From contig OX638294.1 of the NCBI GenBank assembly GCA_951812325.1, positions 465,136-529,135 of the forward strand: DNA of 64,000 nucleotides, read 5' to 3'. Source of the DNA: an uncultured Thermoanaerobaculia bacterium. GTDB lineage: Bacteria > Acidobacteriota > Thermoanaerobaculia > Multivoradales > Multivoraceae. Below, in pieces: positions 31,151-41,705 of this stretch. The position numbers were made by a program, and so were the translations under genes. The notes under the pieces were generated by a model. That model was given only the letters and a program-made list of their open reading frames with translations, had not been told where the DNA came from and searched no databases. Positions within the stretch are counted from its first letter, which is position 1, and each line of letters starts with the position of its first letter.

Positions 31151-32491
31151 GTGACTGAGGCGGCGACACCCGGCCTGACCCGCCGATTCGCGCGGCTGAC
31201 GGCGCTCAACGCGGCTTCCAACCTGACCGTGCCGGTGTCCGGTCTGGCCGACATGGCGATGCTCGGCCGACTTGACGACGTGCGCTTTCTGGCCGGCGTG
31301 GTCCTGGGCGCCCTGATCTTCGACTACCTGTACTTCGGGTTCGCCTTTCTGCGCATGGGGACCACCGGAGTCACCGCCCAGTCCTGGGGCCGCGGCGACA
31401 CCGTGGAGGTCGCCGCACACCTCTATCGGGCGCTCCTGCTGGCAGCCCTTTTCGGCCTCGTGACGGTCGCGCTCCGCGGCCCGCTCGGCGACCTCGGCTT
31501 CCGACTCCTTTCCGGCGCCGCGGAGGTAGAGGACGCCGGCCGCCGCTACTACGACGCCCGCATCTGGGGTGCGCCCGCGACCTTCGCGAATCTGGCGTTC
31601 GTCGGCTGGTTCCTGGGCCGAGGCGAAGCGGGACGAGCTTTGCTCGTCGTCGCGGCAGCGAACGTCGGCAATATCGTGCTGAACTGGTGGTTCATCCTTC
31701 AACTGGGTTGGGCCGCGTTCGGCGCCGGAGTCGCCACCGCCGCCGCACAGTGGCTGGCAGCCGGCATCGGTCTGACGCTGACCCTCGGCGCGGGCGCCGC
31801 GTCTTGCTCCTGGCGGACCGTGCTCGACCGTGCCGCGTTGCGCCGGCTCGTCGCCCTGAGCGGGTACCTGGTCGTCCGGACCCTGCTCCTGGTCACGGCC
31901 TTCGCCCTGTTCACGAACGCCAGCGCGCTCCTCGGCACCGCCCGCTTGGCGGCGAACGGCCTGATCCTCCGCATGTTGAGTCTGGCTTCCTACCTGGTCG
32001 ACGGCGCGGCCTTCGCCGGCGAGACTCTCGCCGGCATGGCCTTCGGCGCCGGCGACCGCAGAGAACTGCGGCGCGTTCTGATCCTGACGGTGACGGCAGC
32101 CGAAGTCTGCGCCGTCGCCTTCCTGTTGCCGGTGTTGATCTTTCCCCGCGGCACGTACGGCCTCCTGATCGGTTACGACGATGTCGTCGCACTCGCCGTC
32201 GACAGCAACGTCTGGCTGCTGCCCGTGCTTCTCTTCGCCGCCCTCGCCTACGCCTTCGACGGCTTCTTCGTCGGCCTCACCCAGGGCAAGCTGCTCAGCC
32301 GGGCGATGGTGATCAGCCTGGGGCTCGGTTTCGCGCCGCTCGCCTGGGCCGCGGTCCACTTCCAGGACAGCAACCTGCTCTGGCTCAGCATGGTCGGCAT
32401 GATGGCCGGCCGGGCGGCCACACTGGGCTTCGCGGCGCGCCGCTACCTGTTGTCGGAGAATCCCGGCGCCTCCCGAAGCGACAGGGGCTAA
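31151..32491 (+). CDS. MATE-family efflux transporter (DinF-like)
   Basis: A 446-residue protein with about 12 hydrophobic helices in two halves. The N-terminal ASNLTVPVSGLADMAMLGRL and FLRMGTTGVTAQSWGRGD fit the DinF branch of MATE exporters, which move cationic or oxidised compounds out in exchange for H+ or Na+. Substrate cannot be told. GTG at 31151 starts 29 nt from the divergent dctQ start. Confidence 0.88.
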   Translation: MTEAATPGLTRRFARLTALNAASNLTVPVSGLADMAMLGRLDDVRFLAGVVLGALIFDYLYFGFAFLRMGTTGVTAQSWGRGDTVEVAAHLYRALLLAALFGLVTVALRGPLGDLGFRLLSGAAEVEDAGRRYYDARIWGAPATFANLAFVGWFLGRGEAGRALLVVAAANVGNIVLNWWFILQLGWAAFGAGVATAAAQWLAAGIGLTLTLGAGAASCSWRTVLDRAALRRLVALSGYLVVRTLLLVTAFALFTNASALLGTARLAANGLILRMLSLASYLVDGAAFAGETLAGMAFGAGDRRELRRVLILTVTAAEVCAVAFLLPVLIFPRGTYGLLIGYDDVVALAVDSNVWLLPVLLFAALAYAFDGFFVGLTQGKLLSRAMVISLGLGFAPLAWAAVHFQDSNLLWLSMVGMMAGRAATLGFAARRYLLSENPGASRSDRG

Positions 32492-32541
32492 ACTGCGGGC
32501 CGCAAACCGACCCGGGACAGCATCACGGGAGACCGCAGGCC

Positions 32542-33327
32542 ATGGGAAAGCTAGAAGGAAAGACCACTCTCGTCACCGGCGGCGGCACCGGCATCGGCCG
32601 AGCGACTGCGCTGCTCTTCGCCCGCGAAGGCGCGACCGTCATCGTGTCGGGCCGGCGGCTCGAACCACTTGAAGCCGTCGCCGGCGAGATCAAGGCGGCG
32701 GGCGGCAACGCCTGGGCCCATTCCGCCGACATGGAGGACGCCGACGCCGTCCGCGGCCTCGCGGAGGCGGTGCTCGACCGCCACCCCACGGTCGACGTTT
32801 TGGTCCACAACGCGGGTCACAGCTCCAGGGTGCGGAGCACGCGCTACATCTCCCAGGAGGAGTGGGACAGCGTGATCGCCGTCAACGCGACCGGGCCCGC
32901 GATGCTGACCAAGGCTCTCCTGCCGGCGATGCTCGCTCACGGCGGCGCCACCGTGATCATGGTCTCGTCGATGGCGGCGATCCGCCCGGGCGTCATGGCC
33001 GGCACCGCGTACGGCGCCGCCAAGGCCGCCTCCCGCAACTACATCATGGGCCTCGGGGCGGAGCTCCGGCAGCTCGGCATCCGGGCCACCAGCGTCCTTC
33101 CCGGCGAAGTGGATACGCCGATTCTCGACAACCGGCCACGGCCGCCGTCGGTCGGAGAACGAGCCGACATGATGATGGCCGAGGACATCGCGGAGGCGAT
33201 CCTGACCGCGGCGGCACTGCCTGAACGGACCGTGATCGAGGAGATGACCCTGATGCCGACGAAGCTCCGGGACTACTCGGCCGACATCGCGGCTGCCCGC
33301 ACCCTGGGCGCGCCGGAGGACGGCTGA
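32542..33327 (+). CDS. short-chain dehydrogenase/reductase
   Basis: A 261-residue classical SDR. NAD(P)-binding TLVTGGGTGIGRATAL, the Asn motif LVHNAGHSS, catalytic Ser in MVSSMAAIRPG and Tyr-x-x-x-Lys in YGAAKAASRN are intact. An Arg after the second strand (SGRRLEPLE) favours NADP(H). The substrate is unknown. The next gene starts 2 nt after its stop, so the two are probably one operon. Confidence 0.93.
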   Translation: MGKLEGKTTLVTGGGTGIGRATALLFAREGATVIVSGRRLEPLEAVAGEIKAAGGNAWAHSADMEDADAVRGLAEAVLDRHPTVDVLVHNAGHSSRVRSTRYISQEEWDSVIAVNATGPAMLTKALLPAMLAHGGATVIMVSSMAAIRPGVMAGTAYGAAKAASRNYIMGLGAELRQLGIRATSVLPGEVDTPILDNRPRPPSVGERADMMMAEDIAEAILTAAALPERTVIEEMTLMPTKLRDYSADIAAARTLGAPEDG

Positions 33328-33329
33328 GC

Positions 33330-33833
33330 ATGCCGACGATGACCGAAGCCGAGCGCGACAGGTTCCTGCACGAGCCCGGCATCCTGATGCGGATCGGCAG
33401 CGTCTGCGACGACGGGCGGCCCCTGGTGACCCCGATCTGGTTCCTCTTTGAAGAGGCGGCGATCTGGTTCACGCCGCGCGAGAACTCCGTCTGGTTCGCC
33501 AATCTGCGACGGGATCCGCGGACCTGCCTGGCGATCGACGAGCAGGACCTCCCCTACCGCAAGGTCCTCGTCGAGGGCCGGGCGGAACTCGTCCACGACA
33601 TCGGCCTGGACGATGTCTGGCGCGACCGCTACCGTCGCATCGCCTGCCGCTACGTCCCGGAGGACGCCGCCGAGGACTACATCCAGGCCACGATCGACCA
33701 ACCGCGCGGCCTCTACCGACTCCCCCTCCACGCGGCCACCGTCCGCACCTGGCGCATGCCGGGCGACGACGAAGACCAGTCAGGCATCTGGCACCAGCGC
33801 TACTACCGGCCCGGCACCAGGCTCAAGCGCTGA
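33330..33833 (+). CDS. pyridoxamine 5'-phosphate oxidase-fold protein (PPOX class)
   Basis: A 167-residue split beta-barrel protein. MRIGSVCDDGRPLVTPIWFL and NLRRDPRTCLAIDEQDLPYR with KVLVEGRAELV are the usual PPOX-family strands, a fold that binds FMN or F420 in small reductases. The exact cofactor is not readable. It is directly coupled to the SDR gene (TGAGCATG), which suggests a shared redox conversion. Confidence 0.88.
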   Translation: MPTMTEAERDRFLHEPGILMRIGSVCDDGRPLVTPIWFLFEEAAIWFTPRENSVWFANLRRDPRTCLAIDEQDLPYRKVLVEGRAELVHDIGLDDVWRDRYRRIACRYVPEDAAEDYIQATIDQPRGLYRLPLHAATVRTWRMPGDDEDQSGIWHQRYYRPGTRLKR

Positions 33834-33897
33834 CCCTGCCGATCCGGAGATCGGGCCACCGGCAGTGCACCGCGCCTCCCGGTCACCGGCAGCGCGG

Positions 33898-34353
33898 CTA
33901 CTCCGGTCGCCGTCTGTGCACGATGGCCGCCCCGATCACGCCGCCGAGCGTGGAGAACACGACGTTGACCACGAGCGAGAAGACGATCAGCGCGATGACC
34001 CCGAGGCCGGCGATCGCGCTGAAGAGGCTCAAGGCCTCGAAGTCCTCGACAGACTCCGACGCCAGAGCCCCGATTCCCATCGCGCCCGTCAGACCGCCAA
34101 GAATCAGGAGCCCGAGGAAGAGGCTCAGAACGGAGCCGAAGACGCCGGCAAGCGCCCCGATCTTCGCGCCCTCGCCGTACGGAGCCTTCTCGGCCGGCGG
34201 GTCGTCCTTCAGCGCCAGGTAGACGGCGAGGATGCCGCCGCCCACGACCAGAGCGCAACAGGCCAGGTTGAGCAACTGCAGGCCCGGAATCTGTGAAGCG
34301 ATCGCGGCGCTGCCGCCGCCGATGGCCGCGAATCCGACTTTCCTGCCCGTCAT
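33898..34353 (-). CDS. small polytopic membrane protein, paralog of the next gene
   Basis: A 151-residue protein with three to four hydrophobic, Gly/Ala-rich helices. I do not recognise the family. It shares with its neighbour the N-terminal pattern IASQIPGLQLLN-ACCALVVGGG, the loop KAPYGEGAKIGALAG and the final VVFSTLGGVIGAA, so the two arose by tandem duplication. ATG 34353 is preceded by AGGGGAGG. The two Cys in the first helix are kept in both. Confidence 0.75.
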   Translation of the reverse strand: MTGRKVGFAAIGGGSAAIASQIPGLQLLNLACCALVVGGGILAVYLALKDDPPAEKAPYGEGAKIGALAGVFGSVLSLFLGLLILGGLTGAMGIGALASESVEDFEALSLFSAIAGLGVIALIVFSLVVNVVFSTLGGVIGAAIVHRRRPE

Positions 34354-34393
34354 GACACCTCCCCTGAACGTACGCACCTCGCCGGGACCAGCC

Positions 34394-34864
34394 TCACGCA
34401 GGCCGCTTCTTGCCGAACACGGCCGCTCCGAGCACACCGCCGAGAGTCGAGAAGACGACATCCACGACGAGGCTGACCAGGAACCCGACCAGGGCGAAGG
34501 TGCCCGCAGCTCCCTCCTCGCCGCCCATCGCGTCGAGGATCTCGGGAGGAATGCTCTCGATGCCCTCGAGCAGCCCCCTCAACTGCTCCGTCGGATCGCC
34601 GAACAACGCGGCGATCGGAATGAGAACGATGGCGCCCACGACGGCCGCGACGACACCGGCCAGGGCGCCGATCAATGCACCGTCGCCGTAGGGGGCCTTC
34701 CCGGTTGCCGGTTCGTTCCTCAAGGCAAGGAAGACGGCCAGCATGCCGCCGCCGACCACCAGCGCGCAGCACGCGCAGTTGACGAGGTTCAGGCCGGGAA
34801 TCTGGGACGCGACCCCTGCCGCTCCGCCGCCGATGGCCGCTGCTTTCAATCTGTTCGGTGTCAT
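34394..34864 (-). CDS. small polytopic membrane protein, paralog of the previous gene
   Basis: A 156-residue relative of the neighbouring gene, with the same layout of Gly-rich helices (ASQIPGLNLVNCACCALVVG, KAPYGDGALIGALAG, VVFSTLGGVLGAAVFG). Its central loop is longer and acidic (around GDPTEQLRGLLEGIESIPPE). Function unknown; conserved small residues suggest tight helix packing or oligomers. It lies 16 nt after a DUF2085 gene and 40 nt before its paralog, so the three may be co-transcribed. Confidence 0.75.
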   Translation of the reverse strand: MTPNRLKAAAIGGGAAGVASQIPGLNLVNCACCALVVGGGMLAVFLALRNEPATGKAPYGDGALIGALAGVVAAVVGAIVLIPIAALFGDPTEQLRGLLEGIESIPPEILDAMGGEEGAAGTFALVGFLVSLVVDVVFSTLGGVLGAAVFGKKRPA

Positions 34865-34880
34865 CGTGTCTCCTCAGGGG

Positions 34881-35438
34881 TCATGGTGTTTCCTCAAGCA
34901 GTTTGGGGGCATGTCGGACAGTGATCTGGTCGATGGCCGCCCGGACCAGGAGAGCGATCGGCGCGGCAGCCAGCAGAGCGGTTCCGAACCGGCTCACCGG
35001 CGTGTTGAACGGCAACAGCCAATCGATCGCGGTTGGCGCCAAGAAGAAGAGTATCCGCCGGGGCCTGTCGAGCAACCAGTCGCGGAACCGGCCGACGGAG
35101 GGCAGCGCGGCCAGACCCAGCGTGAAGCCGACGTAGAAGCCGAAGCAGCGGTGGCAGACGGCCAGCGGATGGCCGGCCAGGTCGAAGCTGCGTTCGGCAA
35201 TCTGGTGGCAGACCGGCGCGAAGAACCCGTAGAGCAACGCCGCCGCCCACCCGTTCGACGCGGCCGACAGCGGCGCCGCAACGACCATTCCGATCGCCAG
35301 GCAGCACGCCGCGACGACGGCCGCAGTGACCCGGCCCGGCGTCGCGAGCGCGAACAGCCCGCGGCCCTCCTCGCCGGGCCTCCCGAATGGCCCGGCGAAA
35401 ACGCTTCGGGTCGGAACCCCGAGAAGCTGGCGACGCAT
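34881..35438 (-). CDS. DUF2085 membrane protein
   Basis: A 185-residue polytopic protein. The family hallmark is present: APVCHQIAERSFDLAGHPLA followed by VCHRCFGFYVGF, a Cys/His pattern suggestive of metal or redox chemistry at the membrane. The function of DUF2085 is not established. ATG 35438 fits the start of the hydrophobic core; the longer open frame overlaps the divergent asnS promoter and is not supported. Confidence 0.85.
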   Translation of the reverse strand: MRRQLLGVPTRSVFAGPFGRPGEEGRGLFALATPGRVTAAVVAACCLAIGMVVAAPLSAASNGWAAALLYGFFAPVCHQIAERSFDLAGHPLAVCHRCFGFYVGFTLGLAALPSVGRFRDWLLDRPRRILFFLAPTAIDWLLPFNTPVSRFGTALLAAAPIALLVRAAIDQITVRHAPKLLEETP

Positions 35439-35516
35439 CGGCTGCCATTGTAGCGACCATGAGGGTTCGGCGCCCCAGCGGCCGACAGCGCGGCACTCCC
35501 GCCGCGCCAGCATCGC

Positions 35517-35522
35517 TATGAT
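35517..35522 (+). promoter_or_regulatory. -10-like box of asnS
   Basis: TATGAT lies 21 nt before the asnS GTG. GAGGAG at 35532-35537 is a good ribosome-binding site 6 nt before the start, so asnS has a short leader, unlike the leaderless-looking genes. Confidence 0.45.
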
Positions 35523-35543
35523 CACTGGCGTGAGGAGCGATTC

Positions 35544-36838
<1,295 letters not shown>

Positions 36839-36842
<4 letters not shown>

Positions 36843-37528
36843 ACCATCCGGTCGAGGATCTCGAGGCGCGTCTCGGCCACCGGTTCAAGAACCGCGCGCT
36901 GCTCGAGCAGGCCGTGACCCACAGCTCGTTCGCCAATGAACGGGGTCTGGAGCAGGACAACGAACGGCTGGAGTTTCTGGGAGATTCGGTGCTCGAGCTG
37001 GTCGTGGCGGACTGGCTCTTCCGGCGTCATCCGTCGGCGCCCGAAGGCGTCCTGTCGCGGATCAGGTCCCATGTCGTCAGCGCCGAGGCTCTGGCCCGGC
37101 GCGCCCGGAAGCTCGAGCTCGGCCCGGCGCTTCGGCTCGGCCACGGCGAAGACGAGTCGGGCGGACGCGACAAGCAGTCCCTGCTGGCCTGTGCGCTCGA
37201 AGCGGTGATCGCAGCGGTGTACATCGACGGTGGTCTGGAGGCCGCCCGCACCCTGGTCGAGCCGTGGATCGAGTCCGAGGCCACCGAGGCGATCGACACC
37301 CCGGACGCGAAGTCCGATCTTCAGGAACTGCTCCAGGCACGGGGTCTGGCGCCTCCCGTCTACCGGCACGTCGGTCGCGAGGGGCCCGACCACGATCCGA
37401 TCTTCCACGTCGAGTGCCTGATCGACGGCGAAGTCGCCGGCAGTGCGACGGGTGGATCGAAGAAGGTGGCCGAGCGCCGCGCCGCCCGCCAGGCGCTCGC
37501 CGGTCTCGAACCGGCCCGCGATCCGTAG
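36839..37528 (+). CDS. rnc: ribonuclease III
   Basis: About 229 residues. The RNase III signature ERLEFLGDSVLELVV carries the catalytic acidic residues, a second acidic cluster lies in LLACALEAVIAAVYIDGG, and the dsRNA-binding domain (DAKSDLQELLQARG to KKVAERRAARQAL) closes the protein. It processes rRNA precursors and structured mRNAs. No ATG, GTG or TTG is available near the family start. A CTG at 36839 overlaps the asnS stop (CTGA) and gives the normal N-terminus, so I take it as the start; the ribosome-binding site is weak. Confidence 0.9.
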
Positions 37529-37702
37529 GACTCCCGCCGGCGCCCGAATCGGAGTTCGGCCGTGCCGCCAATTGGGGCCGCGAACCGCTCTGTCGCGTAT
37601 CTGCTGTCTGGCACGACCGGTCCGGCGAGGCGATCGGATACCGGTTCGGTCGCCTGATTTCCGTCCTTGTCAGTGTTGGCCCAAGACCCGAAAGGACGGA
37701 AG

Positions 37703-38221
37703 ATGCCGATGGAGAAAGTAGACTCTGCTCGCGACGATGAACGTACGGGTCAGGGTGCGCGACGAGAGCGCGAAAGAAGTCGACGGATGACCGCAGCCAC
37801 GGAAGGCCCCACGGCGGCGGCGCGGACCGGCGCCGTGGAGAAGGAGTTCGGACGGCTCAAGGCCGAACTCTCCGAGAAGATCGAGCGCGGCGATGCACAC
37901 GTGACGGCCGTCCTGTCGGAGAGGATCGACGGCGTCAGGGAGCTTCTGGACCAGAGGATCAACGACCAGACCCGGCTGTTTCGAGCCGAGTTCCAGCGGC
38001 TCGAGGACAGGCTCGTTCACGAAACCGGAGCACTCCGAATGGAGACCGGAGCACTCCGAATGGAGATCGCCAGCGTCAAGGAGCTACTCCTGGACCGAAT
38101 GGAGCAACAGGAGAAGGTCCGAGCAGCCGAGTACGCGGCGACAAAGTGGTCCATCCGTTCGATGATGGCGGCCATGGCCTTGCTGGTGGCCATGATGGCT
38201 CGCTTCACCCTGTTTCAGTGA
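37703..38221 (+). CDS. coiled-coil protein with C-terminal membrane anchor
   Basis: About 172 residues. A long charged helical region (about 45-140) with heptad character includes a seven-residue unit repeated twice (TGALRME). A hydrophobic segment near the C-terminus (SMMAAMALLVAMMARFTLF) would anchor it with the coiled coil in the cytoplasm. The layout resembles DUF1640-type small proteins, but I do not claim membership. ATGs at 37703 and 37709 are both possible; AAGGACGG precedes the first. It begins the accessory region. Confidence 0.6.
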   Translation: MPMEKVDSARDDERTGQGARRERERSRRMTAATEGPTAAARTGAVEKEFGRLKAELSEKIERGDAHVTAVLSERIDGVRELLDQRINDQTRLFRAEFQRLEDRLVHETGALRMETGALRMEIASVKELLLDRMEQQEKVRAAEYAATKWSIRSMMAAMALLVAMMARFTLFQ

Positions 38222-38382
38222 CTTCCTGCCTGCGGGCCGAGCCCTCAAGAAGCGACCGGGCGGCGTTGCCGAAGAGCGGAAGCCGAGCGTCGCGCCGCCG
38301 CGCGGGCACTGGCAGAGTTGGCGCCGGAGTAACCGCCCGGCGCAGGTCAGCGCCAGCACTGGCCAGCAACAGCGACGGACCG

Positions 38383-38388
38383 TATGAT
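38383..38388 (+). promoter_or_regulatory. -10-like box of Uma2 gene 1, possibly leaderless
   Basis: TATGAT lies 7 nt before the ATG at 38396. The second Uma2 gene has TACAAT at exactly the same distance, which supports both the promoter and the start choice. Confidence 0.5.
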
Positions 38389-38395
38389 CGTTCCG

Positions 38396-39370
38396 ATGGT
38401 TGACCCCGCCCATTCTCCGGTTTCGTCGCCGTCGCGCGAAGCGCGCACCGACCCGGAGACGACGCCCCTCGACCCGGCCGACTTCCCCGGCTGCAGGGCG
38501 CTTCACATTCCGCGTAGCGAGATCGAGGACTACGAGGGACGCCTGGAGTACTGGGAGGCGCGCACGGAGACCGCGATGGTCGTGTGCGAGCCCACGACGC
38601 GCTTCCACGAGCAGCCTTCCCATCAGTTGGCCGGACTGACACGGCTGATCGCCGCCTCCCGCGGATCGCTGATCCAAGCCTACGGAACGACCGATCTGGG
38701 CAAGTTCGACGATCAGGGCAGGTTCAAGGTGTTGATGCAGGCGGACCAGATTCTCTATCTCCATCCACCGCCCCCCGAGGAGTTGACGCCGCGGGTCGAC
38801 GTGGACCGCGACGACCTCCCGGACGTGATCCTCGAAGTCGACTACTCCACCGACGTCCGCGTCCGCAAGCTGCCGCTCTACGAAGCCTGGGGTTTCCCCG
38901 AGGTCTGGGTCGACGTGCCCGACGCGCGCTATCCGCGTCGCCCCAGGTCCCGCCTGTCAGGCCTGACGATTCACCTGCTCGAGGACGGCCGCTTTCGCGA
39001 GGCGCCGAGCAGCCGCGCCTTCCCCGGCTGGACCGCAGAGGAGATCCACCGGGCGCTCAACGAGCATTCCACGTCAGGGTCGACGGCCGCCGCGCTCGAC
39101 CGCGTCGGCGATGCCCTGGGCGCAACCGAAGGCACCGGACCGGACGACGATTCCTGGTTGCGGCGCCACCGCGAGGAAGGGCGCAACGAGGGCCGGGCCG
39201 GCACCGTCGCCGCTCTGCTGGAGGAACGGGGCATCCTGACCTCCACGGCGTTTCCGGCGCGGCTGGGAGAACTCGGACAGATCCCGGAATCGGAGTTGAT
39301 CCGCGCGGCCCTCCGGTGCGCCAGCGAAACGGAGTTCCTGGAGCTCTGCGCACGACGCAGGCGGAGCTGA
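38396..39370 (+). CDS. Uma2-family PD-(D/E)xK nuclease-like protein, copy 1
   Basis: About 324 residues. The Uma2 core is visible: RLIAASRGSLIQAYGTTDLG, the acidic motif LPDVILEVDYSTDV, and KLPLYEAWGFPEVWVDVPD. In Uma2 proteins these form a restriction-nuclease fold, but no physiological role is established. The C-terminus has a Leu-rich helical tail. It is nearly identical over most of its length to the gene at 41706-42752, and the pair brackets an AAA-RloB operon. An upstream ATG at 38384 lies inside the -10 box, so I prefer 38396. Confidence 0.85.
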   Translation: MVDPAHSPVSSPSREARTDPETTPLDPADFPGCRALHIPRSEIEDYEGRLEYWEARTETAMVVCEPTTRFHEQPSHQLAGLTRLIAASRGSLIQAYGTTDLGKFDDQGRFKVLMQADQILYLHPPPPEELTPRVDVDRDDLPDVILEVDYSTDVRVRKLPLYEAWGFPEVWVDVPDARYPRRPRSRLSGLTIHLLEDGRFREAPSSRAFPGWTAEEIHRALNEHSTSGSTAAALDRVGDALGATEGTGPDDDSWLRRHREEGRNEGRAGTVAALLEERGILTSTAFPARLGELGQIPESELIRAALRCASETEFLELCARRRRS

Positions 39371-39657
39371 CGCTCGCGGGTCCGCCGTCCACTCGGCCCG
39401 CCCGGTGCGCCCGCGGGGCCGGTGGCACGATCGCGTTGGGCGACTCGGACGGGCAGAGTCCGCCCGGTGCGCCCGATCGCCTCCCGGGGCAGGCGCGGGA
39501 TGACCCCCGGTGCTCCTCCTCGGTGAGCCAGGCAACGAGACTTAGGGGCGACGTGCCATTCGAGAAGCGGGCCCGCGCCTGTACAGTAGCGCAAACTTGA
39601 GATTTGAGGCAGTTTCCGCCACAATGTGGCTCTTATCGGACCACCTGGAGGGACACC
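39371..39657. other. intergenic region before the AAA ATPase gene
   Basis: No gene is supported. The first ~25 nt after the Uma2 stop resemble those after the second Uma2 gene, so the duplication reaches past the coding region. TACAGT at 39582-39587 is a probable -10 box for the AAA gene, leaving a leader of about 65 nt. Confidence 0.4.
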
Positions 39658-40944
39658 GTGCTCGTCTCATTCGCCGTCACGAACTACGCATGCTTCAAGG
39701 ACCGCCAGGAACTCACGCTGAAGCCACCACGAAGGACGGACCACGATGAGTTCTCGTTCGACACCGGCGTCCGGCGCGTGCCGCGCCTTCACCGTGCTGT
39801 ATCTCTCTACGGAGCGAACGCGAGCGGAAAGTCGCGGCTGATCCAGGCGCTCGCGTTCGCCGACTCGTTTGTCATCGGTTCCTCGAAGCGGCGCCAGACC
39901 GGCGAGGGGATCCGCCATGAACCGTTCCGCTTCGACGCCGAGACCCGATCCCGGCCAACGACCTTCGAGATCTCCTTCATCGAGTCGGGATCGGTCTACG
40001 AGTACGGCTTCTCAGTCGACAGCGAACGCGTCCACGAGGAGTGGTTGCTTCAGTGGCCGGCGGGGGGACGGCAGCGCATGCTGCTGGATCGAGAGTACGA
40101 CCCGGCAACGGGCGAGGAGTCCTGGCACTTCGGCGCGTCGGTGCGGGGCGAGAAGAGAGCTTGGCAGGCAAGTACAAGACCCGACACGCTGCTCGTCTCC
40201 ACAGCCGCTCAGTTGAACAGCGAGGTCTTCAAGCCCGTCGTCGCGTGGTTCCAGCAGAGTCTCCGTGTCGTACCCGCGGGAGGCCTGTTTCCGGCCGTCA
40301 CGATCGCAATGATCGACGGCGATGAGCGGGCCACCGAAAGAGTACTGGGCATCCTCCGGGAGGCGGACATCGCCGTTTCCTCTGTCCGCACCGGAAGGGA
40401 GTCGGTCCGAGTGGACGAGCTGCGTCCTGCTCCACCACCCGAGCTCTTGAAGAAGCTGAAGGATGACGGGCACACGTCACTGGATCTCTGGGAGGCCCAC
40501 CTCGGCCACCGGCCCGGTGGATGCACCGAGACGCACTTCCTGGATCTCGATGAGGAGTCGGATGGCACGCAACGGCTCTTCGCGCTGGCAGGTCCCTGGC
40601 TCGATGTCCTCGACAACGACCTCGTGGTCGTCGTTGACGAGTTGGACTCCAGTCTGCATGCGCATCTGACAGCCGCTCTTGTTCGTCGGATCAACAGCGC
40701 TCCTCGGGAAGGCAAGAGCCGACGGGCCCAGCTCGTTGCCACGCTCCACGACACCTCGCCAATGAAGAACGCGTTGGACCGGGACCAGATCTGGTTTGCG
40801 GAGAAGGACCCGACAACGGAAGCATCCAGCCTGACGCCGCTGAGCGTCTTCAAGCCGCGTCGCCGCGAACCCCTCGACCGCGGCTACCTCGGCGGACGGT
40901 ACGGCGGCGTGCCGGTAATCGCGGAGTACGGCCAGGAGGCGTAG
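39658..40944 (+). CDS. AAA15/21-type ATPase, AbiLi/RloA-like
   Basis: A 428-residue SMC-like ATPase of the OLD/RloA group. It opens with VSFAVTNYACFKDRQELTL, typical of this class, followed by Walker A GANASGKS (52-58). The C-terminal part has the signature-like region ESDGTQRLFALAG, Walker B LVVVVDELDSSLH and the H-loop region VATLHDTSPM. GTG 39658 has GGAGG 6 nt upstream. The next gene, an RloB protein, starts 1 nt after its stop. ATPase-RloB pairs occur in abortive-infection systems such as lactococcal AbiL, so phage defence is the likely role; this is inferred from family and context. Confidence 0.85.
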   Translation: MLVSFAVTNYACFKDRQELTLKPPRRTDHDEFSFDTGVRRVPRLHRAVSLYGANASGKSRLIQALAFADSFVIGSSKRRQTGEGIRHEPFRFDAETRSRPTTFEISFIESGSVYEYGFSVDSERVHEEWLLQWPAGGRQRMLLDREYDPATGEESWHFGASVRGEKRAWQASTRPDTLLVSTAAQLNSEVFKPVVAWFQQSLRVVPAGGLFPAVTIAMIDGDERATERVLGILREADIAVSSVRTGRESVRVDELRPAPPPELLKKLKDDGHTSLDLWEAHLGHRPGGCTETHFLDLDEESDGTQRLFALAGPWLDVLDNDLVVVVDELDSSLHAHLTAALVRRINSAPREGKSRRAQLVATLHDTSPMKNALDRDQIWFAEKDPTTEASSLTPLSVFKPRRREPLDRGYLGGRYGGVPVIAEYGQEA

Positions 40945-40945
40945 C

Positions 40946-41602
40946 GTGGCCCGCCGGCACCGGGACCGGGACCGGCCTAGACGGCATCAGCCGTTGCTGC
41001 CGTCGAAGCCCAGGATCCTGATCCTCTGCGAGGGTCAAAAGACGGAACACGTCTACTTCTCTGCCTTGAAAGTCGAGATGAGGCTGTCGAGTGTCCGGGT
41101 GTGGCGTCCTCCGAAGGTAAGGGGACTTCGCGGCTTGACGAAGGCCGCCGACGAAGCTCGCAGGGACGACCCCGGCCTCGACGAGATCTGGTGCGTCTTC
41201 GACCACGACGGGCGCGAAGAAGAGGTTCGGAAGTTCCTCGCCTGGCACGAACACGCCCGGAAGCGGCGGACCGGTCCGACGATCCGGACCGCGCTCTCGG
41301 ATCCCTGCTTCGAGTACTGGCTGCTGCTTCACTTCGAGTACACGACCCGGCCTTTCACTGGTCCCGGAGGGTGCCTGCAGGTCGTCAACCGGCTGCGCAG
41401 GTACGATGACGATTACCGAAAGGGGACCCGGCGGTTCTTCGACGGCCTTGCCAACCTTCGCGACGGAGCGATCCGGAACGCGGCGAGAGCCGCGAAGGCG
41501 GGTTCGTCGCCCGGTACGGGCGTTGGCCGTCTGATCCGGCGCCTTCGCGAGCTTGACGCGGTGGAGCACGTGAAGTCCCGAAATCGCGGCCAAATCTCCT
41601 GA
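40946..41602 (+). CDS. RloB-domain protein (AbiLii-like)
   Basis: A 218-residue protein of the RloB family. ILILCEGQKTEHVYFSALK near the N-terminus and IWCVFDHDGREEEV carry the acidic residues expected of a TOPRIM-like nuclease site; SDPCFEYWLLLHFE is the RloB hallmark. In related systems this partner is the effector held in check by the ATPase. GTG 40946 has AGGAGG upstream, inside the end of the AAA gene, so expression is tightly coupled. Very Arg-rich at the N-terminus. Confidence 0.85.
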   Translation: MARRHRDRDRPRRHQPLLPSKPRILILCEGQKTEHVYFSALKVEMRLSSVRVWRPPKVRGLRGLTKAADEARRDDPGLDEIWCVFDHDGREEEVRKFLAWHEHARKRRTGPTIRTALSDPCFEYWLLLHFEYTTRPFTGPGGCLQVVNRLRRYDDDYRKGTRRFFDGLANLRDGAIRNAARAAKAGSSPGTGVGRLIRRLRELDAVEHVKSRNRGQIS

Positions 41603-41692
41603 CGGACGATGCGCCCGTCATCTCCAGGACTCGGCGCCGACTTTGGAATGGTTCTGTCCCTTTTGGCCCCGGTCAGCAACAGCGGCAGAACG

Positions 41693-41698
41693 TACAAT
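41693..41698 (+). promoter_or_regulatory. -10-like box of Uma2 gene 2, possibly leaderless
   Basis: TACAAT lies 7 nt before the ATG at 41706, the same spacing as at the first Uma2 gene. Confidence 0.5.
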
Positions 41699-41705
41699 GG
41701 CTCCG

